Source: Escarpia spicata (Eukaryota > Annelida > Polychaeta > Sabellida > Siboglinidae). From it: DNA of 64,000 bases. The translations under genes were made by a program, and so were the position numbers. The DNA lies in the NCBI GenBank assembly GCA_963995525.1, contig OZ023208.1:21101710-21165709 (forward strand). Direction: 5' to 3'. Under the pieces are notes generated by a model. The model made no database searches. It saw only the letters and a program-made list of their open reading frames with translations, and was not told the origin of the DNA. This document shows positions 34,635 to 45,532 of the stretch, piece by piece; within the stretch, counting starts at the first letter, position 1, and every line of letters starts with the position of its first letter.

Positions 34635-37140
34635 ATTGTTTACAAATTGGCGATCAGCTTGCAACGTATACGTGATATTACGGGAGGAACATTTCAATTA
34701 AGCATATAACGGTAAAATTGTACTACAAAATGATGGTTCAAATGTTGATAGTCACAACATTAGAATAATCTTAGTTTAGATGTAACCGGGTTTTATGAAA
34801 ACAACATCTAGTCTCCGTACGTTTAACCATAGCGAATGTGCGAAGAGAAAATGTGGTATACGGAAGGTGACAATCAGCTGGAAAACATTTGATACGATCA
34901 CCGGTGAATACGATTTTCGTCTGTGGTGGGGAGGTGTTATGGTAAGTGGACACTCGTCGTATATGGACCCCGTAATTTTGATTGTGTTGAGTGAGTTAGA
35001 AGTTGACAATTTGAGTACGTGATGTAACAAAACACGTGTCTAAACCTTACGGATATAAATCAACAATGGTCATTTCAATATTTTGTACGGTTATATTAAC
35101 ATTCGTTTGAGAGTTTTGTTTGCACAACAATTTTTATTACATGCATAAGTGAAACACGTCTATAATTTTTGAATCACTAAACATATAAACAGTTCCATTG
35201 TTCACAAAATTAAAAACTATACAACGCTGTGGTAAATGGACCACCGGTCCAATTACCATGGGGGTCCATTTACAATCTAACATAGGCAATCACATAACTA
35301 ACGAATGCAGTGGCACTAATTTTGAGACAGTAGGCCCTGTCCTCGATTTTCCACCTTTGCTAATCGCGTTTGGCCGGAGAAGTTGGCACTTAGAACATAT
35401 ATGCGTTTTCCACCTTTGCAGTGACACCGGATTTGTTAGGTCATTTCGAAACAATTGTGCTGATTTAAAAAATAATCTCATAGTACCATCTGCTGACCTG
35501 TTTAGTGTTGGCACATTGAGAAACAGTTATTTCAGATTACCAGCTGGCATGTCCAAAATGTTGTGTGCACAAACATTTAAGCGACCGTTTATGTTCCGGT
35601 ACTCAGACAAATTCTCTCCGTAGCTAGGGGTTATAATAATACGAACAGTAAACAGGTAATTAGCTTATTCAGTTGTACATCGTCCCATTTGAGGTCTTGA
35701 TTGTCGGAAGCAGCCAACTTCGAAGAGCAATTGCGGCCTGCCACCGCATTACCGACAAAAGCAAGTGTTTAGTATTTTACTGTTTTATATACAATTTTTT
35801 TTTTTTTGTGGCGCAGCATTCAAAATGAAAACACTGTTTTGGTCTTGTTAGCGACAAATTATCAGGCAGTGTGTACATACAATAATAAATGGGGAACAGA
35901 CGAAGTCAATGTAATACCACATAGGTATATCGTCATGTGGCCCTGCAACCAGTCTAGCTTGGGCAGACTGAATACGGGCGGACCATCGGAAAGACGGGAC
36001 TATTTGTCACGTTTGGCCAATTAGTATCAATATATGTCAAATGCTTTCGCCACGTGACGGGAAGAGTGAATTTACGTCAATTTGTGTCAATCTGTAGTTT
36101 TTTTGTTGTTGTATCAAAACAGTTAACTCTGAGGGAATTGATGCTTCTTCGAAGATTGATACAGTTTGTAGACATCAAAACATTTCTCTCAAGAATACAC
36201 TGTCGATATACTGTTCCACATCAATATGTGTATATCTTAATTAACTTATCATTTATTCAACAATTATTGAACATACAATAAGGTTTGCATCAAAATGTTG
36301 CTGTTTTTGTGCTCTGAAATCAAATTTGGTAATTTGATTTGTCAAATTAACAGAAAATGAAGGACTCGACATGCGAATAAACTTGTTTGTTATTCGCCCT
36401 AACAGACTACACCTAGTGTAAATGCTAACAGAATGATAACAGTGACATAGTTCTCTTACAGACGAGTCACATACACACATATGAGCAACCATTGGTTTGT
36501 CCATAAGTCAAATGCTTCCTTGGCTAATTGTCAGTTGGGGGTTTTGCGATCTGTATTAGAAGTAACTGTTTTTCAACTGAGGCCTTCATGCGTTATTCTG
36601 CTTCGAGCGTGTAGACAGTTTCACCATCTTATTGAAACAACTATTCACACGTGTTGTCTGTGTTGTGTCACAGGTCGTGGCTCTTGTATCCGTTAATTTT
36701 GCTATCTAGCGACGTTCACTAAAGACACAACGACGCGTACAATTGAGGAATTACCGAAGGATAGTCAAGGTCGATATGTTATCTTTGTGATTCGTGCCAA
36801 TCGAATCCAGGCAATAGCTGGACCGACATAATAGTCAGACAAGCTAGCAGTGCACAGTCCTACTGACGATATTCAATATGTTATTCTCTGTAGACGGATA
36901 GCATCGCAGTACATTTAGGCCGGGTGGAGCGGTTTGTGATTTCTGCGAAATGGCTGACATATGTCGGTAAACAAATAGCGGAAACCATTGTTTATTTTTA
37001 TTTGGTTTGATCATGCAGGTACGCTACTTATCATTTGTGTTGGACAAACAAGATATAGTGATTGTGTAAATACTCTCCCTTTCTAATATTCCCTCCGCCA
37101 TAAAAATGCTTATATGGAATGACAATGTGTGCGTGTATGT
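34635..37140. other. no recognisable gene; longest frame 35198-35623
   Basis: Frames at 34795-35022 and 35198-35623 (141 codons, plus) are open but match no family I know, have no clear splice context, and sit in ordinary AT-rich sequence. An 11-bp stem hairpin (35232-35242 with 35263-35273) lies inside the second frame. No repeat family is recognised elsewhere in the stretch. Confidence 0.35.
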
Positions 37141-37154
37141 ACGAGGTGTGCATG

Positions 37155-37265
37155 GTGCACAAATTGGTGCGTGCGTGCGTGTGCGTGCGTGTGCGTGCGT
37201 GTGCGTGCGTATGCGTGCGTGTGCGTGTGTGTGCACGAGTGTTGGTGTGTACGTGCGCGTGCGTA
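37155..37265. repeat. (GTGCGT)n-type microsatellite
   Basis: GTGCGTGCGTGTGC repeats, explaining the Cys/Val/Arg-rich frames on the plus strand and Thr/His-rich frames on the minus strand. Confidence 0.9.
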
Positions 37266-37287
37266 AATGTACAAAAGGTACGTTCTT

Positions 37288-37560
37288 ATACACCGCAGTA
37301 TCCAGTCCTTAGAACAGCCAAAGTGCTTTACTCTTTACTCCCTGACAGACCATTTCAATCGAACAGGATTGCGGGAAGATTATTCATGCACACATATCCA
37401 ACAAAATCTACAACCAGGTACTCATTCATACAGCTGAGTGAACTGGAGCACCATAAAGTGAACGAACTTGCATTGGGCTCGACACAGCAGCACCGGATTC
37501 AGTCCCAGGTTCTCTGGATTGAGAGTCCGACGCTTTAGCACTGCGCCGTTGCGCTCCTGT
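37288..37560 (-). mobile_element. tRNA-derived SINE, copy 1
   Basis: On the minus strand the element begins GGAGCGCAACGGCGCAGTGC, an A-box-like tRNA start (GGCGCAGTGCTAAAGC), followed by CGGACTCTCAATCCAG (anticodon-arm-like) and GGGACTGAATCC, a B box with changes. The body and tail (ending GGACTGGATACTGC) match the copy at 54990-55298, which fixes both ends. It would be transcribed by RNA polymerase III and mobilised by a LINE, partner unknown. No intact ORF exists or is expected. Confidence 0.82.
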
Positions 37561-38640
37561 CTATATGCATTTTTAAATGACCGAAATAATTTATTTTGAA
37601 CGCTACATCTGGTAACCTGCCTAAGCCGATCACCGAGCCGACATTTAGCCTTAAAATCCATTAAATTGGTGACATGTTTGTTTGAGAAATGGCAACACAG
37701 AAACTCATGCATAATAATCGTATCGCACATTACTGTAAAGATTCCAATTGCGAAAATCACTTGATTTGATTATTGGTAAGAATTAAACAAGTTAGTAGTT
37801 TGTCTGATTAATTTACCAAAACTGCGCACAGAAGTTGCACAAATGAGTGAGCGTGTCATACTGGATATAGACTACGTAGGTTTGCTTTATTGCAATATTA
37901 ATTTGAAATGACACGAGGGAAAACATTGTCCCGAGGAGGCGCCGTTACGTTGTTTCGCATGCTAGTGATCTAAATTACGTACAATGCAATGGTTACGTGA
38001 GGATATATTATCTCAACGAACATATTTCAGAAAAACGCTCACGAAATCACGCGGGCGGCTCTTCATACCAGACGGTTCAGGATTACGGGAAACACAGTAT
38101 ATCACTCGCCGAATTATATTGATGCGATCCAGATAATGAGCGGTGTTATAACATGGCGGTGCGTGGTGGCGGACATTCTTCATTTGCGTTAACTGATTTT
38201 TTTTATGCCAAACGGTTTCTGCCTGCTTGCGACATTGTAAATCATTCGCCGGATCAAACCAACATATTTCTATGTCTGCTGCAGTCTGGTGCCGGTTTGT
38301 GAACAGGTGAAGGTCCGTCCCCGTGGATGATAGTGACAAATACTTTGGCTTCTGTTTAGCCTCCTGTTTGACATCAGTCGATAATCCGGGTCGTATTTTA
38401 TACAAAAAAACGTATCTTTGAACATATGCTCTTTAGGAGGACGACTTTTTTCTGAGAGAATGATGCATGTTTGAAACTCGGCGATGACAGTTAGATGCAC
38501 ATAAATAAATTACGGAACTTTATCTGTTTTGGTCACAGTCGTGTTGTTTATATTCCATTTGTTTTTTTACGACACGTACAAATCCATTGTAAAAAATCGC
38601 TGCCTTTGTTTATACCAACTGCTGCATTAGGAACACTATG
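37561..38640. other. unassigned non-coding stretch
   Basis: Minus-strand frames (37760-37422, partly SINE; 38405-38013) are open for 110-130 codons but resemble nothing known. Confidence 0.35.
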
Positions 38641-38995
38641 AAAGAACCAGTGAAAGAACGATAGCGAGAGCGAGAGGGGGGAGATAAAGAGTGAGATAAT
38701 GGAGGGAGAGAGAGAGTGGAGAGGGGGAGGCAGGGAGGCAGTGGGGCAGTGAGGCAGGGGGGCAGGGAGGCAGGGAATGGGGGACGGAGGGAGGGAGGGA
38801 GGAAAGAGGGAGGAATGGAGGAAGGGAAGGAGGAATAAATGAGGGAGGGTAGGAGAGAGAGAGGGAAGGACGGGGGACAGGAGGACGTAGGGAGGGAGAG
38901 GGTGGGAGGGAGGGAGGGAGGGAGAGAGAGAGAGTGAGGGAGGGAGGAAGGGAGGTAGGGGGTAGGGAGAGAGACAGACAAACAGACAGACAAAA
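38640..38995. repeat. polypurine (GGGA/GGAGG)n tract
   Basis: Over 300 bases almost wholly A and G on the plus strand, capable of forming triplex or slipped structures. The minus-strand Ser/Pro/Leu frame here (39026-38610) is an artefact of composition. Confidence 0.92.
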
Positions 38996-39214
38996 TCAGT
39001 GTCTGAGATTGATACAGAGAAAACAACTACCCATACTCCTCGATATGGTACGGCTGACTTTTAGTGTCTTGGGCTAATTGTTATACGATGAATCTCCACG
39101 ACTTAACCACTCGACACTCAATCTCTTGGCACGCGGTACTGATTCGTTTACGACCAAATGCTGAGTGCGTGCCTTTCTGCGCTCGCTCACTGTTCACTCT
39201 TCACTTTCACCGGT

Positions 39215-40225
39215 GCCCCCCCCCCCGGGGCTCGGTGATCTCCCCTGTTCTGTTCACACTCTACCCAGACGACTGTCGTAGCAGCCAGGAGACCGTCGAT
39301 TTCATCAAATACAGCGATGACACAGCTATCGTCGACCTATCCGGCTCTGATCAAGTGTGGCAATCATTTCCTAGACCTGAACGTTCCTAAAACTGAAGAA
39401 CTCATAATAGATTTGAAGAAGAATCCTGCTCCTCTCAAGGAACTATTCATCAACAGAGAGTGTGAGGAGAGTAGAGGAGTACAAGTACCTCGGCACCACC
39501 ATTGATGCCAAGCTCACATTTGGTCAAAATACAGCTGTAATTAATAGAAAGTGCCAGCAAAAGCTGTATTTCTTAAGCAAGCTCAGGTCACCCAGAGTCA
39601 GCACACATCTTCTTCAAACCTTCTATAGATGCTACATCGAGTACAGCTCTATTACATGTGGGTTCCTTGTATGGTACGGTGGCCTGAGTGTTGTGCATCC
39701 CAACACTCTGACACGAACAGTCAGGATTAGTGGCAAGGTGATGGGATAAAAGCAGACAAGTCTAGAGGATCTGTACAGGCAACGGGCAGAGAGAAAGGGA
39801 AGGAAGGTCTCCTCAGAACCCCGAACATCCCCTGTTTCCATGCTATATACTGCTTCCTTTTGGCAGCCTCTTTCAACTCCCTCACTGTAAACTTAATCGC
39901 AGTCGAAACTCATTTGTTCCCTCGTCAATTAGACTAATGAATGAGTAACTGTCCTTCGTGTCCTCCTTCTCTGCTGGTCTTCTCTGCCAGTCTGACACTG
40001 AGTGAGCCTGAGATGATTCGTGATTTGTGAGATGATTTAACTTTGTAACGTATTTAAGTTATTTACCATATTTAAGTTATTTTAACTTATTTAACCGATA
40101 TAACTTCTATAACTATTTATATATTTTATATTGCATGTACATTTGTTTTATTTGTTTTAATATGCAGCTACACTCCAAATGAATTTACTCCCAAGGGAAA
40201 ATAAAGTATTGTGATTGTGATTGCT
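39215..40225 (+). mobile_element. CR1/Rex1-group LINE, RT palm to 3' terminus
   Basis: Plus-strand pieces in three frames: GSVISPVLFTLY, the palm motif FIKYSDDTAIVDLS, FLDLNVPKTEELIIDLKKNP, VEEYKYLGTTIDAKLTFGQN, KLYFLSKLRSPRVSTHLLQT and FLVWYGGLSVV. The 3' untranslated region runs to GGGAAAATAAAGTATTGTG and the terminal ATTGTGATTGTGATTG repeat at about 40223, which looks like a genuine 3' end. At least three frameshifts mark it as inactive. It is 5'-truncated just after the polypurine tract. Confidence 0.82.
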
Positions 40226-40784
40226 GGCGCTGCATGATTTACAAAGAATGCGCAATACGCTTGAGGTCGTAAATCGTGTATAGCCACTGGCAATATGGAC
40301 TCAACATCAGCGAGATTCGACTCGTAATTAAGAAGAATGATTATTGTGCGCAGCATTCTTCGCGACATTTAGGTTGATGTTTGCATCAAGTATCGCACTG
40401 ATGGAAACGTACTTAACCTACAGCGGCTGAAAGTCAGGAACAATATATCAGAATGACTGTTTGCTCTTCCTGCGCATTCAAGCGGCGACTTAAAACAATT
40501 ATATTATCAACAGTTGGTAGAGAAGGTGGCCGATTGGGACTTCTGATCACGAGACGTTTAAAGGAAATCAAAACCAAAATTAAAACCAAAATCAAAGCCA
40601 AAATCAAAACCAGATATACTGCTCCATCTCCAAAACACTGGAAATGCCGGCAATGTATCTCCCCCTTCTGGCATCAGACATGGGCCACCAATCTGCAAGA
40701 CCTCCTTCAAGCAGAAATGTCAACAAACGCACAAGGACCAAAAACACAGCGAAATAATAATCAGCCTCAGTTCTGAGAGAACAA

Positions 40785-41105
40785 CAACAACAGAAGCTGT
40801 TTATGGGAACAACTGGGTTCGAAGAATCACAAAAACAAAGATTGTGGACATAAGAAGGATGGCCAACCTGAAGAAAGAGGTTGGGATGGAATTCAGCCTA
40901 ACATGAAGACTGCACTCTTATTAGTGAGACTTCCGGATGATATGGGCAGGCCACTTGGCAAGGATAGATGCAGACAAACTTGCAAATAGAGCAGAGAAAG
41001 TACAACAACATCAAGGAAGCGGGAGAAGGGGGAAGGCCACAACTGAGATGGGAGGACTGTGTGAGAGGACATGAGACGAGCGGGTGAGGTTGAAAGGTGG
41101 AGAGA
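40785..41105 (+). mobile_element. LINE RT C-terminal remnant
   Basis: The plus strand reads YGNNWVRRITKTKIVDIRRM, NLKKEVGMEFSLT then a stop, WAGHLARIDADKLANRAEKV, and RRGKATTEMGGL after a frameshift. These match the tail seen at 28931-29175 (WAGH, RGRP..RWEDC region). It directly abuts R1 copy 2 at 41107. The stretch before it (40226-40784) has a Lys-rich frame (40453-40776) with no recognisable homologue. Confidence 0.68.
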
Positions 41106-41106
41106 T

Positions 41107-42045
41107 ACACCATCAATTAAACATAACATGATAAATTGACCGAAAGTAACTACCGGTTATGCCTTGTTTCAATAGCATGTTACGTCTACCCAGTTTTTTG
41201 GCAACAAGGCAGTTAATAGACACCATTGATATACTTGACTGCAAGGATATCACAGAAAAATAACTTATGTATAAAAGCAATGCTACTTCCAATAGCATGT
41301 ACGTGCTTTCGAAAGTAATAGTTTTTTGTAGGTGTGTACCTTCAACGTCGGTGAAGAAGAATGCTTTTCTTAGACTCCGGCAGTATTGGTCACGACAATG
41401 GATAGTTGAAGAGCAGATCAGATCTGCATCACAGATTTTCTAAAAAATAAAATAATAATTGAAGTTGTTCGTGACAAGTTTTCTTTCTAATTTAGTAAAA
41501 TGCAGTTTGATGAGAATTGCATAATATTTGTTTATAGTCAATTAAATGTTGTTGGGATACTGTCAAATGTCCTTTGCTACTTTCGTGAAAATTCGACATT
41601 CTTATTTTTAAAATGGTCAAAAGCTCCCCTTCTAATATTTGAGTAGTGTGATATGATGTCATTACAAAGGTGTAGTGACACTGTCACTGGCACTTGTGGT
41701 AATCTAGCGAAGCAGTGGCGCCACCTTCTAAGAACATGTAGTGTTGGTGAATGCGACCAGAGGTCGGGCGGAGCACATGGCACACGGTCACGATGTACAT
41801 CGTACATAGATGTTTGAATAAACATCCTACATTACTTAAATACATTGTTCGTAAGTAATATTACAACACTGACATATAAATATGGAAATTCCTTGAATGT
41901 ACAGAAGTACTGCCAACTGGATTCTTGGTTTGTTAAATTATGCATATACATTGTTTACCTCGCAATACATATCTAATAAAATATTGGTTTCCGGCAAATG
42001 CGCATGTCATGCTCTCGATTGCTCGTATTTCAATTTATAATAATA
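41107..42045. repeat. interspersed repeat R1, copy 2
   Basis: Colinear with 14294-15236: both begin CATCAAT.AAACATAACATG and end CAATTTATAATAATA. Differences are a few percent plus small indels (one TAGATAGA unit missing). It defines the R1 boundaries independently of the inverted repeat. Confidence 0.88.
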
Positions 42046-42531
42046 CGGCCGACTAAACGTGGTCGATGGTGAAAGGTGTAACCAGAAGGGGAAACGTCAA
42101 CAATGCATGCAGGTATATCATGTGGTGTGATCCACGTCTCAGTTACAGCATGAATGTTTATTTTGTTTGAAATTAATAAATCACAAAGTGAGGCTGTCTT
42201 ATCTCGTACAGATCGAACGTTTATAGTGGCCTCCCGAATGTTTCGTCTAACAGCTGGCCCGATTGAGACTTACATCTCCTGCTAGTAATAAAATTATTGC
42301 TAATTTCAATGTTGGCGTAAAGAGGGGGATTGGCAGTAACTTTCTATTATAACAAACATGAAGACATGGCAGGCTATGCAAAATTGAAATCGAATGATGG
42401 ATTCTAATGTGATTAGAAAAAAGCACATTAAAATGATTAGATGTCAATGGTTTGCATAAAATAAAATCGTTATCCCTTACAGCAACAGAGCAAGACAAGC
42501 AGAAAACACCCAGTAAGAATAATGGTGACAT
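42046..42531 (-). pseudogene. L2/CR1-like LINE ORF start: leader, 2A-like motif and endonuclease N-terminus
   Basis: The minus strand opens MSPLFLLGVFCLSCSVAV, a signal-peptide-like leader, runs about 60 residues, then reads LKLAIILLLAGDVSLN. One frame over follows the start of an endonuclease: REATINVRSVRDKTASLCDL, INIHAVTETWIT and SPSGYTFHHR, stopping at 42046 where the copy is truncated. GDVxxN followed by P-G-P is the 2A-type ribosome-skipping signature known near the N-terminus of several non-LTR elements. Here the frame breaks exactly within that Pro-Gly-Pro, apparently by a small deletion in a C/G run. The leader recurs at 51537-51800. Confidence 0.75.
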
Positions 42532-44615
42532 AATTATGTTAGACTATTATCATATTTAGTAGAAATTAATAGACCAAAACCATACAATTATATATAATAT
42601 AGATAATAAATAGTAAAGAATGTTAAGCCCAGAGCTAAGGCTAAGGCGTAAGTCAAAAACTAAATTATATTTACAAAATCAGTAGTCTACATTTTAACAA
42701 TAAAGCCTACTTTATTCAATTAGAAAATGTTGAACCGGGGCCAACTTCGGTAACTAACTTGAGACTTACAGGCCTATTGAGGGAGGGAGAAATATTTATA
42801 TTTATTAAAATTCACTCAGCCGTAGCCTTAGATAGGCAGAAACTGACTGCAATGCCAATCACTCAATGCCATGGCAATGCCTTATAGTATTATACTTATA
42901 ATTCACAACTTATTAAACAAAATTGTTTTATTGTAATAATATAAAATGCCAATAATAATCTTAAAGGTCAATAGAAAAAACCCACAGGCAGCATGTTTTG
43001 TAACTTAATCATTTAACAGTGTAATAGTTACAAACGACAGCATTTTAAAAACTAAACATTGCCGACCGGCGAAAGTGAGCGATAATCATAACGGCTTAAA
43101 CGCCGGTTTTATTAAGTTGAATATGACAGGACCAAAACTTGTTAAAATATGCTTATAGTTTAAATATACTTAGCTTATGGTTGAATGTTTGATTCTGTAG
43201 CGCTTTACAAGTTACATAATAGTATAAGTAGTATATTCAAAATAATAAGTATACTATAATTGAACATTAGACGAAGGATACATTTTGAAAGTAAACATTT
43301 TGATTGAGACGTAAGCAAACCGCGACATACTGGATACATCAACTGACCTATCCTGTACCTTGCGGTTTGCCTATTTCACAAATGAAAAATTTGCGCGCAA
43401 TCTCCGTCAAGTGTTGCTTTTGCAAACAAGGTTGATAACGGTTATATGTGTGAATTACACTGCAATTGCGGCATGACATCTCATAGATTGAATATAACCG
43501 CATTCAGTTGTCACCTCAACAACATTGCCTTACGTTTTTGTCATGAAGACATACTTGTGGGGCCGGAATGTCAACGAAATATAGAACAGAATGAAAGAAC
43601 GCACCACGTGTTCGGCATCCGTTTTTGATGGCTTGACGGAACTTTTGTTAGTCAACAGATCATGTGATGGATAAGTCAATTGTACGGAGGACCCGTGAGT
43701 TGATCAGTTGCGTTAGCGGCGCGAAAAATCTATTCAAATTTATTTATGTCATACCAAGCGTCACTAGACACATTCCGGGATACCTTCTATTATGTATGTG
43801 TGTACGTAACGGCGGCCATTTGGACTTCGGAGGAATGGTATTTGTTCTAGTGGAGTATAATACCGTCAAGTTAAGTGCACTTTGCGATCAAGACATTAAA
43901 TCAATGCTTATAATTACACGGAACGCCCACGTGTACAAAAAACATTCGTATTACATGTTACTAAAATGCAATTGTACATGCATCGTCATACAAAAAACTC
44001 AATGCACTAGTATAATATCAAATATTGTATAATTATATTTAGAAGATATACATATGTGTTGTTGCAATCATGTTAGTACATGTCATTTGTGTAAAACATT
44101 CATCCATTCATTTTGTTTGCTGAAAATTCTTCAGTATTATTCATTTTTATGCAAACAATTTCTTTTTGATATATCCAATACGTGTTTTACCTGATAGTCA
44201 TACATCACATGCACTGAAGAAGTTGGCATACAACACCGACGAAAGGCTTTACAACTACAAAAGCACGGATTGGAAACATTAAAAAGAAACGTTTTGCTTA
44301 ATATTACACGGATATTGATTAAAACAATAAATAGTAAATCGGATGTTCGTTGCGTCAAATGACGGAGATTTCCATCTACGGAACGGAGATTTATCGGCTA
44401 CAAGCCCGTAGCCAGCTTTTCACAATGAAGGGGGGTTCATATGTTACCAATTCAGCCTCCAGGGGGCGTCACACATTCATGTGGGGTTATCTTTTTTACA
44501 ATGCAGAGAGCCCCACGTGTTCACGGGGGCTCATAATGCAGAAGTTCTAACTGGAAGAACAATGAAGTGGGTGTGAGATTGGTGTACCATGTGGTTTCGT
44601 CTTATATTCTTTCAT
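42532..44615. other. unassigned AT-rich stretch
   Basis: Frames at 43446-43628 and 43664-44032 (122 codons, plus) are open but unrecognised, with no splice or promoter context I can defend. No repeat was seen. Confidence 0.35.
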
Positions 44616-44617
44616 CT

Positions 44618-44652
44618 TATATATATATATATACTGTATATATATATATATG

Positions 44653-44690
<38 letters not shown>

Positions 44691-44692
44691 AA
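44618..44692. repeat. (TA)n microsatellite
   Basis: TA tract with CTGTATA, TGTATA and TACATA interruptions. Confidence 0.93.
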
Positions 44693-45532
44693 CACCACAT
44701 TAACATCCTCAGCAGGCCCATAACGAGATCGTTTGGGGGTGCGTCTTCAGACAAAGTGAGACTCATATGAGGTCTGTGGAGATTGGTCCCATTTTGTTGC
44801 TGATTAGGCCTAATTTACAATAAATTTTATTCAAAAAAGCCAACACGCAGTGGTAGCATATTGTTAATATAACTGAATTATTTATTTGAACCCTTCGCCG
44901 TGTATGCAATTGTTTTGAATATATTCATATTAATATAATAAATGAAGCCCCATGGAGTGTGTGTCCAAGTTATTTTTAAGAATAAACATTTAAAGTGTGA
45001 TATTTACAATCTGGTTTTCACTCAATTAATACATTATATTGATATGACCGGTTGTGCAAAAGTTCCATAATTTATCATAAACATAATTAAGTTAGTAACA
45101 TAACAAACCTTTATAAAACATGCATGGTAAATAGAAGCTAGATTAGAAAAAAATATTGTCCTCTTGTGGAATTTTAAATAAATTCTAGGTGTAAACAGTC
45201 AAGTATCATATCATGTACACCACACTGACTCCAAAAAACACAAACTGTATTGTACAACTATACAGAACACAACATGGACATACTAATTGATAATAAAGAC
45301 CCTTCACACATTATTGCCTCCTCATAAGAGATAAGGCTCCCTTTTCTGAGGTCTACAAACATACAACTAGCAACCACAGTATTTCAGCAACCATATAGCA
45401 ATACAATCACACGATTTCTCATCAGTACGCGAATTTTAAAATAAGTGAAGCTAATTTTATTGTGTATTGGTTAACTACAGTTATTAATTGAAATTCGCTT
45501 TCCAGCGCAATAGTTGAAAATGATGCTTTGTG
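44693..45532. other. unassigned AT-rich stretch
   Basis: No open frame or repeat recognised before the DNA transposon. Confidence 0.4.

Noticed and set aside
38610..39026. 138-codon Ser/Pro/Leu-rich minus-strand frame
   Set aside because: Compositional artefact of the polypurine tract.
43664..44032. 122-codon plus-strand frame
   Set aside because: No recognisable domain, splice signal or paralogue. Left as unassigned rather than called a gene.
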